The position numbers were made by a program, and so were the translations under genes. The notes under the pieces are model-generated. The model made no database searches. It was not told the DNA's origin and worked only from the letters and a program-made list of their open reading frames with translations. From an uncultured Alphaproteobacteria bacterium (GTDB taxonomy: Bacteria > Pseudomonadota > Alphaproteobacteria > Sneathiellales > Sneathiellaceae): 10,600 nucleotides of DNA. Positions 1 to 9,202 of this stretch are shown here, in pieces; positions within the stretch are counted from its first letter, which is position 1; each line of letters starts with the position of its first letter. The stretch is from contig CALEMG010000096.1 in assembly GCA_937910835.1 (NCBI GenBank), positions 1 to 10,600 on the forward strand, in the 5' to 3' direction.

Positions 1-573
1 GGATTTATCGCTGTCGCCCCAACCAACATCAATGAGCGGATGATCCTTCGGATCGCCCTTCAAAACGGCGATATCTGTCTTCGGGTCTGTGCCCACCAAG
101 GTCGCCGGTACTTTCTCACCGTCTTGGAAAATGACCTTAATCTCGTCCGCGCCATCAATCACATGATTGTTGGTGATGACATAGCCATCCCCGGCATCAA
201 TCACGAAACCGGAACCAAGCGAGGTGGCTTTGCGTTCGCGCTGCTCCCCGTTTTTGTCCTTATTACCAAACTCCTTGAAGAAATCCTCAAACGGATGACC
301 TTCAGGAAGTTTCGGATATCCGCCACTAGGGCCCTTAACGGTCTGGGTTGTCGAGATATTGACAACCGCCGGAGACAGTTTTTCCACAAGATCGGCAAAG
401 CTATCCGGGACGCCCCGCGCCTTCGCGCCTACCGCGAACACCATCATCAGGGTGAAAACCGTCAATGTTGATATGGCGATCGCGCCAATTTTATATGTGC
501 TCGGCGCCGGTTCCGCGACGGGCCGAGCAACAATCTCCGCCGACTTTGGCAGTGCTGAGTATCGGTTATACAA
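1..573 (-). CDS. degP: Do/DegP-family periplasmic serine protease, N-terminal part (runs off the left edge)
   Basis: This is the N-terminal part of a trypsin-like HtrA/Do protease, which degrades or chaperones misfolded proteins in the periplasm. Counting from a TTG start at 573, 191 residues are present. A hydrophobic segment lies at about residues 32-50 and is followed by AKA, a possible signal peptidase site. The family stretch SPAVVNISTT comes next, then a charged Gly/Pro-rich loop. The catalytic His137 is in ITNNHVIDGAD and the catalytic Asp167 in DPKTDIAVLK. The catalytic Ser and the PDZ domains would lie beyond position 1. The start is uncertain. TTG 573 is preceded by AGAAGGAAG, TTG 642 by GAGGGG, and an ATG at 663 has no well-spaced ribosome site; an in-frame stop lies at 673-675. 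The gene follows hflK, hflC and the DUF2065 gene on the same strand. The family call is firm; the choice between DegP and DegQ subtypes is not. Confidence 0.87.
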   Translation of the reverse strand, partial: MYNRYSALPKSAEIVARPVAEPAPSTYKIGAIAISTLTVFTLMMVFAVGAKARGVPDSFADLVEKLSPAVVNISTTQTVKGPSGGYPKLPEGHPFEDFFKEFGNKDKNGEQRERKATSLGSGFVIDAGDGYVITNNHVIDGADEIKVIFQDGEKVPATLVGTDPKTDIAVLKGDPKDHPLIDVGWGDSDKS

Positions 574-801
574 GACTATCTTCCTTCTATAATTCGATTC
601 TCTGCCGGGTCCAAAGATCGCGAGCAGAGGATCAACTGACAATATATTCCCCTCTTGTTTCATCCACCGGTTTTAGTCTCCGATGCATTGCGCTGTATGT
701 ACCTAGAAATCAATTAAGGCAGAAATGTGCAAATGAAACCTGTTTTTGAAATTTTGTTGGTTAAGCGAAAAGTTCCTTTAATTTCAAGGTGCAATTCCAC
801 G
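574..801. other. AT-rich gap between the Do protease gene and the DUF2065 gene
   Basis: This gap of up to 228 bp is visibly richer in A and T than its neighbours. It may hold extra N-terminal codons of the protease if that gene starts at 642 or 663. I see an 8-bp inverted repeat, TTGAAATT at 746-753 and AATTTCAA at 780-787, with a 26-bp spacer and no run of T suited to a terminator. On the minus strand TTGGAC (609-614) and TATAGA (586-591) are 17 bp apart and resemble a sigma70 promoter, but a transcript from there would begin almost at TTG 573. I see no RNA gene or convincing terminator here. Confidence 0.4.
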
Positions 802-990
802 CTATCCCCGGATAAGCCAGACAAAAATCACGCCGATAACTGCTGCTGCCAAGCCGACTATGCGCAATATATGGCTTGGCATACTGAGCGCCGAAACCAT
901 CATCCGCTTCATGCCATCGGGAAACAGGGCATAAAGCGCGCCTTCGAAAAACAACACCAGCGCCGCCGCCAACAGAAGATCCGTTATCAC
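802..990 (-). CDS. DUF2065 family small inner-membrane protein (YjeT-like)
   Basis: This is a 62-residue protein made almost entirely of two hydrophobic segments, at about residues 4-20 and 41-58. The short loop between them contains EGALYALFPDG, which matches the EG..Y..FP pattern of DUF2065 proteins such as Escherichia coli YjeT. The start is GTG at 990, with AGAGG seven bases upstream. The gene lies 57 bp downstream of hflC on the same strand. In E. coli yjeT also follows hflC, so the association is conserved, but the molecular function of the family is not known to me. A role with the HflKC-FtsH membrane complex is inference from position only. A strong hairpin sits between hflC and this gene and could reduce its expression relative to hflC. 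Confidence 0.85.
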   Translation of the reverse strand: MITDLLLAAALVLFFEGALYALFPDGMKRMMVSALSMPSHILRIVGLAAAVIGVIFVWLIRG

Positions 991-1005
991 AAACCGCCTC
1001 TTATG

Positions 1006-1032
1006 AAAACGGCCCGTATGAACATACGGGCC
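1006..1032 (-). terminator. Intercistronic hairpin after hflC, possible leaky terminator
   Basis: GGCCCGTAT at 1011-1019 and ATACGGGCC at 1024-1032 are perfectly complementary, giving a 9-bp stem with a 4-base loop. On the minus strand the stem is followed by G and only four T residues (1006-1009), and then by the ribosome site of the DUF2065 gene. The structure is clear. Whether it terminates, attenuates or protects the hflKC mRNA 3' end is inference; the short T tract suggests partial readthrough. Confidence 0.45.
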
Positions 1033-1047
1033 GCTCTCTATCCTGAG

Positions 1048-1932
1048 TTACTTGCCTGCGCCCGGCTGAACATTTTGCTGATCAAAATATCGGAAGAACT
1101 CCGATGTCGGGGACAGCACCATGGAAGTATCGTCGTCGCCAATGGACTCGCGATAGGCCTGCATGGAGCGATAAAAAGAGAAGAAATCCTCGTCCTTGCC
1201 GAAAGCTTCGGCAAAAATGCGGTTTTTCTCACCATCGCCCTCACCACGGAGGATTTCGGAATCCTTCTGGGCATTCGCGATCAGGACGGTCCGTTCCTTG
1301 TCAGCATTGGCCCGGATACGCTGGGCGATTTCCGCGCCCGTTGCCCGGATTTCCTTGGCTTCCTGCTCACGCTGGGAGCGCATACGATCAAAGACCTTTT
1401 CGCTGTTTTCCTTCGGCAGGTCGGCGCGAACGATACGTACATCAATCACGTCGATACCGGAGGCCTTGGCTTCCTTGTTCACCTGCTCACGGATCTGCAG
1501 CATCAGATTCGACCGCTCCCCTGAGACGATATTGTTTAGGATCTGACGGCCGAGATTTTGCCGCAGCTGCGAGTTGAGGATCGTCTCAAGGCGCGTATAA
1601 GCAATCTGGATATTACCATACGACTGGTAATACTGCAGCGGATTGGCGATACGGAAACGCGCAAAGCTGTCCACCATCAAACGTTTCTGGTCACGGGTCA
1701 CGACCTCTTCACGCTTGGTGCTGACGGAAAGGACGCGCTTGTCCACAAAGACAACATCCTGCACGAAAGGAAGCTTGAAATTCAGGCCCGGTTCCTGAAT
1801 GACCTTCTGTGGCTTACCAAACTGCATGACGATGGCCTGCTCCGTCTGGTAAACGGTGAAAAGCGAACTGGAGGCAACAACACCGATAGCCACCAGTAAA
1901 ATCGCGAGAACTGTCAGGAATGTTTTATTCAT
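1048..1932 (-). CDS. hflC: HflC, SPFH-domain modulator of FtsH protease
   Basis: HflC is one half of the HflK-HflC complex, a large membrane-anchored assembly on the periplasmic side that encloses and modulates the ATP-dependent protease FtsH. The 294-residue length is normal for the family. A single N-terminal membrane segment spans about residues 4-22. A Band 7/SPFH domain follows, beginning near VYQTEQAIVMQFGKP (27-41). A charged, probably helical stretch runs from about 175 to 240 and ends in GEGD (231-234), a motif typical of HflC and HflK. The acidic tail after residue 260 is poorly conserved. The ATG at 1932 overlaps the hflK stop by four bases (ATGA), so the two genes are probably translationally coupled, which suits two subunits made in equal amounts. 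No defect is visible. Confidence 0.96.
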   Translation of the reverse strand: MNKTFLTVLAILLVAIGVVASSSLFTVYQTEQAIVMQFGKPQKVIQEPGLNFKLPFVQDVVFVDKRVLSVSTKREEVVTRDQKRLMVDSFARFRIANPLQYYQSYGNIQIAYTRLETILNSQLRQNLGRQILNNIVSGERSNLMLQIREQVNKEAKASGIDVIDVRIVRADLPKENSEKVFDRMRSQREQEAKEIRATGAEIAQRIRANADKERTVLIANAQKDSEILRGEGDGEKNRIFAEAFGKDEDFFSFYRSMQAYRESIGDDDTSMVLSPTSEFFRYFDQQNVQPGAGK

Positions 1933-3023
1933 TTCTTGGTCGCCCCTTTCTGCAGTTCATTGAGCGGCAGGTACGGAACAACGCCTTGTGCTCCGTTGGC
2001 ACCACCATCAATAATGATCTTGTTCTTCCCGGCAAAAACTTCCTGCAAGGTTTCAAGATAGATGCGCTGACGCGTCACATAGGGCGCCTTGGCATATTCA
2101 TTATAGATGGAGATGAAGCGCGCGGCCTCACCTTCAGCTTCGGCGATAACCTGCTGCTTGTAGCCTTCAGCCTCCTGACGGATCATTTCCGCCTGACCAC
2201 GGGCCCGCGGAATGATGTCATTGGAATAGGCCAGCGCCTCGTTCTGCGCGCGTTCCTTGTCAGCCTCCGCCGCCTGCACATCGCGGAAAGCCGCGATCAC
2301 CTGGCTTGGCGGCTCCGCATTTTTCAGCTGAACCTGCAGAACCTGGACGCCCGCGCTATATTCATCGAGCACTTCCTGAAGCCGTTTTAAAACTTCCGTT
2401 TCGATCAGCAATCGACCTTCGGTAATGGCCGCGGTCAAGTCCGTGCGACCGACTACCTCGCGCATAGCGCTTTCGGCCACGGCCTTAATGGTCAGCTCGG
2501 GCTGATCGACATTAAATAGATACTTGCCCGCATCATTGATACGCCACAGAACAGTAAAGCCAACATCAACGATGTTTTCGTCGCCGGTCAGCATCAAGCT
2601 TTCCGCCTCAACCGGAGTAGAGCCGCCGCCGCGCGTCGGGCGGAAACCGATCTCGACACTGTTGACCTTGGTGACTTCAGGCGTCAACACGGTCTCAATC
2701 GGATAAGGCAGATGATAATTCAGGCCCGGCTGGGTCGTTTCCGACCATTTACCAAAGCGCAGCACGACACCCTGTTGGGTCGTCTCGACCTTATAAAAGC
2801 CGCTGATCAGCCATGCGCATAGAATAACCAATAACAGGATAATGATACCGATCTTGCCGCCACCGCCGCCGGGGATGATATCTTTTAACCGGTCCTGACC
2901 CTTCTTGATAATATCTTCGAGATTGGGGGGCTGCTGACCGCTTGGCCCCTGCCCCCAAGGTCCGCGATTGCCACCGCCGCCTTGCCAGCCTCCGTCGTTA
3001 CCACCCTGATTGTTCCAAGGCAT
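1929..3023 (-). CDS. hflK: HflK, SPFH-domain modulator of FtsH protease
   Basis: HflK is the partner subunit of HflC in the FtsH-regulating membrane complex. The 364-residue protein opens with a Gly/Gln/Pro/Trp-rich cytoplasmic tail (about 1-34), as is usual for HflK. A short amphipathic stretch and a GGGGG run precede the single membrane segment at about 58-76. The Band 7/SPFH domain starts near YKVETTQQGVVLRFGKW (77-93), followed by an Ala/Glu-rich helical region containing AEAEGEAARF. The ATG at 3023 is preceded by GAGAGG, seven bases away. Upstream lies a candidate promoter shared back to back with mrp, and downstream hflC overlaps by four bases. This is the first gene of the hflK-hflC-DUF2065 cluster, and the Do protease gene may be read with them. 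Confidence 0.96.
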   Translation of the reverse strand: MPWNNQGGNDGGWQGGGGNRGPWGQGPSGQQPPNLEDIIKKGQDRLKDIIPGGGGGKIGIIILLLVILCAWLISGFYKVETTQQGVVLRFGKWSETTQPGLNYHLPYPIETVLTPEVTKVNSVEIGFRPTRGGGSTPVEAESLMLTGDENIVDVGFTVLWRINDAGKYLFNVDQPELTIKAVAESAMREVVGRTDLTAAITEGRLLIETEVLKRLQEVLDEYSAGVQVLQVQLKNAEPPSQVIAAFRDVQAAEADKERAQNEALAYSNDIIPRARGQAEMIRQEAEGYKQQVIAEAEGEAARFISIYNEYAKAPYVTRQRIYLETLQEVFAGKNKIIIDGGANGAQGVVPYLPLNELQKGATKK

Positions 3024-3063
3024 ATGATCGCCTCTCCTTCATTCCTGCGCTGATTTTGCGCGT

Positions 3064-3092
3064 TTGCTAACTTTACGTAGTCGCGTTATATG
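3064..3092 (+). promoter_or_regulatory. Candidate sigma70-type promoter of mrp
   Basis: TTGCTA (3064-3069) and TATATG (3087-3092) are separated by 17 bp on the plus strand. The predicted start near 3099 would give mrp a leader of about 118 bases, which is rather long. A short hairpin followed by five T lies within that leader at 3153-3172. This is a motif match by eye only, and another promoter closer to mrp cannot be excluded. Confidence 0.35.
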
Positions 3093-3113
3093 ACACCCTG
3101 CAACATTCTGCAA
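3085..3113 (-). promoter_or_regulatory. Candidate sigma70-type promoter of hflK
   Basis: On the minus strand TTGCAG (3108-3113) and TATAAC (3085-3090) are separated by exactly 17 bp. This predicts a transcript start near 3078 and a leader of about 55 bases before the hflK ATG. The -10 box overlaps that of the divergent mrp promoter. This is a motif match read by eye, without experimental support. Confidence 0.42.
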
Positions 3114-3216
3114 CGGAACACGGGACGAGAAACGCTTTATTTCTCTCCGCCGCCTTCCAGCAGAGGGTTTTTATTATTATGCCTACCATTTTGTGTCCGA
3201 AGCGGAGTTTTCAAGC

Positions 3217-4335
3217 ATGTCAGCAATAAATGAGCAAACCGTCCTCAATTGCCTCGATCAGGTCATCGACGAAAAGTCGGGCAAAAGCGTGGTCGCGCTC
3301 GGCCTCATCGCCGGACTGGTGATCAAGGATGGCAATGTTGGTTTCGCGCTTGAGATCAATCCAAAGGACGCAGGAGAGATGGAACTTCTCCGCAAGAAGT
3401 GCGAGGACGCGGTCTTCAACCTGCCCGGCGTGAAATCGGCAAGTGTCGTGCTGACGGCGGAACAGGCTGCACCCGCCAGTGTATCGTCTGCCTCGCCGCG
3501 TCAGCCGCAACAACAGCAACCGGCGCAAAAGCCGGAGGTGCCGGGCGTTGCCGCCATTGTTGCCGTCGCATCCGGCAAGGGCGGCGTCGGCAAATCCACC
3601 TGCGCCGTCAATCTCGCACTCGGGCTCTCGGCCCTCGGCCTCAAGGTCGGGATGCTCGATGCCGATGTTTACGGCCCATCCCTTCCTCGTATGCTGGGAC
3701 TTAAAGGCAAACCAGACTCAAAAGATGGCAAGAAGCTGATCCCGATGGAGAAATGGGGCCTGAAAGTCATGTCCATGGGCTTCCTAGTCGAGGAAGACAC
3801 GCCGATGATCTGGCGTGGGCCGATGATCATGAGCGCGCTGCAGCAGATGGTCTTCGATGTGGACTGGGGAGAGCTTGATGTCCTCGTCGTCGATATGCCA
3901 CCCGGTACCGGCGATGCGCAACTCACGCTGGCCCAGCGCGTGCCGCTCGCTGGCGCGGTGATCGTTTCCACCCCGCAGGACATCGCGTTAATTGATGCCC
4001 GTAAGGGATTGAATATGTTTCGAAAAGTCGATGTTCCTGTGTTCGGTATTATCGAGAATATGAGCTATTTCCTCTGCCCATCCTGCGGGGAGCGGTCTGA
4101 TATCTTCGGTCATGGCGGTGCCCATGAAACAGCGAAGGAACTCGGCGTCGACTTCCTGGGTGAAGTGCCGCTGCACATGGATATCCGCAAAACCTCCGAT
4201 GCGGGCACACCAATCACCGCAACGGAACCGGACAGCCCGCATGCCAAAATCTACCGCGAACTTGGCAAGAAGGTTCAGGAAAAGATCGAGGAAAGCCTCG
4301 CGACCTCCGCAGGCCCAAAAATTGTCATCGAGTAA
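3217..4335 (+). CDS. mrp: Mrp/ApbC-type iron-sulfur carrier P-loop ATPase
   Basis: This protein is a member of the Mrp/NBP35 family, cytosolic dimeric ATPases that carry a bridging Fe-S cluster to target apoproteins. The ATG at 3217 gives 372 residues and has GGAG nine bases upstream. An in-frame GTG at 3193 lacks a ribosome site. Residues 1-80 form an N-terminal MIP18/DUF59-type domain, followed by a Gln/Pro-rich linker at about 87-106. The deviant Walker A motif SGKGGVGKST is at 119-128, DADVYGPS at 148-155 and the switch II motif DMPPGTGDAQ at 226-235. The two cluster-binding cysteines are in CPSC at 287-290. The gene is divergent from hflK and convergent with ppdK. All motifs expected for activity are present. 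The symbol apbC is also used for this family. Confidence 0.95.
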   Translation: MSAINEQTVLNCLDQVIDEKSGKSVVALGLIAGLVIKDGNVGFALEINPKDAGEMELLRKKCEDAVFNLPGVKSASVVLTAEQAAPASVSSASPRQPQQQQPAQKPEVPGVAAIVAVASGKGGVGKSTCAVNLALGLSALGLKVGMLDADVYGPSLPRMLGLKGKPDSKDGKKLIPMEKWGLKVMSMGFLVEEDTPMIWRGPMIMSALQQMVFDVDWGELDVLVVDMPPGTGDAQLTLAQRVPLAGAVIVSTPQDIALIDARKGLNMFRKVDVPVFGIIENMSYFLCPSCGERSDIFGHGGAHETAKELGVDFLGEVPLHMDIRKTSDAGTPITATEPDSPHAKIYRELGKKVQEKIEESLATSAGPKIVIE

Positions 4336-4336
4336 C

Positions 4337-4368
4337 AAAAAAAGCCCGGAACGATCCGGGTTTTTTTA
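4337..4368. terminator. Bidirectional Rho-independent terminator between mrp and ppdK
   Basis: CCCGGA (4345-4350) and TCCGGG (4355-4360) form a 6-bp GC-rich stem with a 4-base loop. Seven A (4337-4343) lie on one side and seven T (4361-4367) on the other, so the stem can also be lengthened by A-T pairs. It lies directly after the mrp stop and about 20 bp beyond the ppdK stop, so it can end both convergent transcripts. Confidence 0.88.
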
Positions 4369-4387
4369 TTTTTATAGGAACTGGAGG

Positions 4388-7066
<2,679 letters not shown>

Positions 7067-7144
7067 CTCGATATCGCCCTTCTGATGTTTTAGTCACTCA
7101 CTTACTAGTGTCATACAGATGTTCATACGCGCAAAAAGTAAAAA

Positions 7145-9202
7145 TTAGCCTTCTATTTTCGATAAATTCGCGAGTTGATCCAAAAGATTGCGGATCGTGG
7201 AGAGAAGCCGCAGGCGGTTCACCCGGAGCGCTGAGTCATCAGCATTTACCGTCACCTTGTCAAAGAAGGCGTCGACGGGTTTGCGCAAAGTTGCCGCCGC
7301 CGTTCCCGCCGCCTCAAACTCATCATGAGAAATCGCGCCCGAGACGAGATTCGATACGTCATGTATCCGCCCGTGAAGTGCTTTCTCCGCGCCGTCTTCC
7401 AGCAGGCTTTCATCGACCGGCTGATCATAATTGACACCGTCCTTCTTCTCCTCAATCCGGAGGATATTTGCCGCCCGGCGATAAGCGATCAACAAATTCG
7501 CCCCATCATCGGAACCGAGGAAATCGGAAAGTGCCGCACCCCGCGCCATCAGCCGAACGAGATCATCCTCCCCGCCCTCACCAAAGGCGGCGCTGATATA
7601 GTCATGGCGGACGTTCTGTTCCTTCAGGTGAACTTTCAGCCGGTCGGCAAAGAAATCCAGCAACTCGTTTGCGTCCAGAGTTTCGGGCACCGATTGCAGC
7701 GCGCCGGCCTTTTCGAAAATTTCCAGCAGCGGCAGACGGAGGTTGTTTTCCAGCACCAGCCGGATCACGCCAAGCGCCGCACGGCGGAGCGCGTATGGGT
7801 CCTTCGATCCGGTCGGCTTTTCGCCGATGGCATAGAAGCCGGTCAGGGTATCAATCTTATCGGCCAGCGCTACGATAACGCTCGTCGGCTCGGACGGGCA
7901 TGTATCATTCGGCCCCAAGGGAGAGTAATGCTCTTGAATGGCCTTGGCGATCGCTTCATTTTCACCATCATGCTGAGCATAATAGCGGCCCATGAGCCCT
8001 TGCAGATCGGCAAACTCCCCAACCATTTCCGTGGTGAGATCGGCTTTTGCAAGCAAGGCCGCCCGCGTCGCCATATCCGCGTCGGAATTCGGCACATAAG
8101 GCGCAATCTCGGCGGTGAGTTTGATGATCCGCTCCACCTTCTCACGCACGGTGCCGAGCTTGGCATGAAAAATAATCTTTTCAAGATCGGGTACGCGGCT
8201 TTCAAGGGTGACCTTGCGGTCCTGATCCCAGAAAAATTTCGCGTCCGACAGGCGCGCACTCAAGACGCGCTCATTCCCGGCCGTGATCAGCTTACCGCCA
8301 TCCTCCGCGCGCAAATTCGCCACCACGATAAAACGCGGCGCCATCTTGCCGTCGCTCCCGGACAGCGAGAAATATTTCTGATGGCTGCGCATAGCGGAAA
8401 TCAATGCTTCCTGCGGCACCTCAAGGAAGCTCGTATCGATGGAGCCGATCAGGCTTTCCGGCCATTCGACGAGACCGGCAACTTCCGTTAGCAACGCCGG
8501 GTCGTCGATGAGGGTAAGCCCCTCATCTTCGGCAAGGCGGGTGGCATCCGCCGTTATAATTTTCGCACGCTCCGACGCATCCAGCACCACATAGGCATTT
8601 TTAAGCCGCGCCTGATAGTCGGCGAAATCCTTGATCGTTATCGCCTCCGGCGCCATAAAGCGATGACCGAACGTCTGGTCATTTGCCGTTAAGTGTTCCC
8701 AGTTAAGCGGAACCGTATTCCCATCGAACAGGCATAGAATGTTATGCAGCGGGCGCACCCAACGTGCGGAATAAGCACCCCATTTCATCGGTTTCGGCCA
8801 TGGCACGGCGGAAATCGCGGCATCAAGCAAGCCTGGCAGCACGTCAATCGTCGGGCGGCCCTTGGACTCGATTACGGCATAATAAAAGCTGCCTTTCTCG
8901 GTCTCCCGCTCCTCAAGCTCGTCACGGCTGAGGCCAGCGGATTTGAGAAATCCTTCCACCGCCTTGTCCGGCGCCCCAACGCGGGGGCCGCGCCGTTCCT
9001 CAAACGTATCAAGCTGCGCCGTCGGCAGGCCATCGATGACAACGGCGAGACGTCGCGCCGTCGCAAAGCCGCGCGCCGCGTCGAATTCAAACCCGGCGTT
9101 TTTCAGCCCGGCGCTTACCAGACGGACCAGGTCATCCGCCGCCTTGTTTTGCATGCGCGCGGGAATTTCCTCGGAGAACAGCTCCAGCACTAACTCCGCC
9201 AC
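7145..9202 (-). CDS. glyS: Glycyl-tRNA synthetase beta subunit
   Basis: GlyS is the large subunit of the bacterial alpha2beta2 glycyl-tRNA synthetase. It recognises tRNA(Gly) while GlyQ carries the aminoacylation site. The 685 residues match the usual length of about 690. The protein begins MAELVLELFSEEIPARM, the typical beta-subunit N-terminus. The central region contains MRSHQKYF (271-278) and an HD-like region from about 346 to 450, with KLGTVREKVERI (348-359) and ALADKIDTL (445-453). KDPYALRRAALGVIRL (467-482) starts the C-terminal part, which ends in a DALR-type anticodon-binding domain. The start is GTG at 9202, immediately after the glyQ TAA, and GGAGGAGG inside the end of glyQ lies five bases upstream. 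This arrangement indicates translational coupling with glyQ. No defect is visible. Confidence 0.96.
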   Translation of the reverse strand: MAELVLELFSEEIPARMQNKAADDLVRLVSAGLKNAGFEFDAARGFATARRLAVVIDGLPTAQLDTFEERRGPRVGAPDKAVEGFLKSAGLSRDELEERETEKGSFYYAVIESKGRPTIDVLPGLLDAAISAVPWPKPMKWGAYSARWVRPLHNILCLFDGNTVPLNWEHLTANDQTFGHRFMAPEAITIKDFADYQARLKNAYVVLDASERAKIITADATRLAEDEGLTLIDDPALLTEVAGLVEWPESLIGSIDTSFLEVPQEALISAMRSHQKYFSLSGSDGKMAPRFIVVANLRAEDGGKLITAGNERVLSARLSDAKFFWDQDRKVTLESRVPDLEKIIFHAKLGTVREKVERIIKLTAEIAPYVPNSDADMATRAALLAKADLTTEMVGEFADLQGLMGRYYAQHDGENEAIAKAIQEHYSPLGPNDTCPSEPTSVIVALADKIDTLTGFYAIGEKPTGSKDPYALRRAALGVIRLVLENNLRLPLLEIFEKAGALQSVPETLDANELLDFFADRLKVHLKEQNVRHDYISAAFGEGGEDDLVRLMARGAALSDFLGSDDGANLLIAYRRAANILRIEEKKDGVNYDQPVDESLLEDGAEKALHGRIHDVSNLVSGAISHDEFEAAGTAAATLRKPVDAFFDKVTVNADDSALRVNRLRLLSTIRNLLDQLANLSKIEG

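Noticed and set aside
746..787. Inverted repeat TTGAAATT/AATTTCAA as a terminator or operator
   Set aside because: The arms are only eight AT-rich bases with a 26-bp spacer, within what is expected by chance in AT-rich sequence.
770..788. Minus-strand CTTGAA and GGAACTT, like -35 boxes of heat-shock and envelope-stress sigma factors, upstream of the Do protease gene
   Set aside because: The idea is attractive for a DegP-type gene, but I found no matching -10 box at accepted spacing for either sigma factor.
727..1524. 265-codon plus-strand open frame across the DUF2065 gene and hflC
   Set aside because: It crosses two well-supported minus-strand genes and their gap, and has no family features.
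3193..3216. Upstream in-frame GTG start for mrp, adding eight residues
   Set aside because: There is no ribosome site before it, while ATG 3217 has GGAG nine bases upstream and gives the usual N-terminus.
3179..3229. 16-residue leader peptide frame overlapping the mrp start
   Set aside because: The possible ribosome site GAGGG is about 12 bases away, and the short frame has no distinctive content.
7325..8491. 388-codon open frame on the plus strand opposite glyS
   Set aside because: It lies wholly antisense to a clear glyS. Long antisense frames are common opposite GC-rich genes, and its translation shows no domain I recognise.
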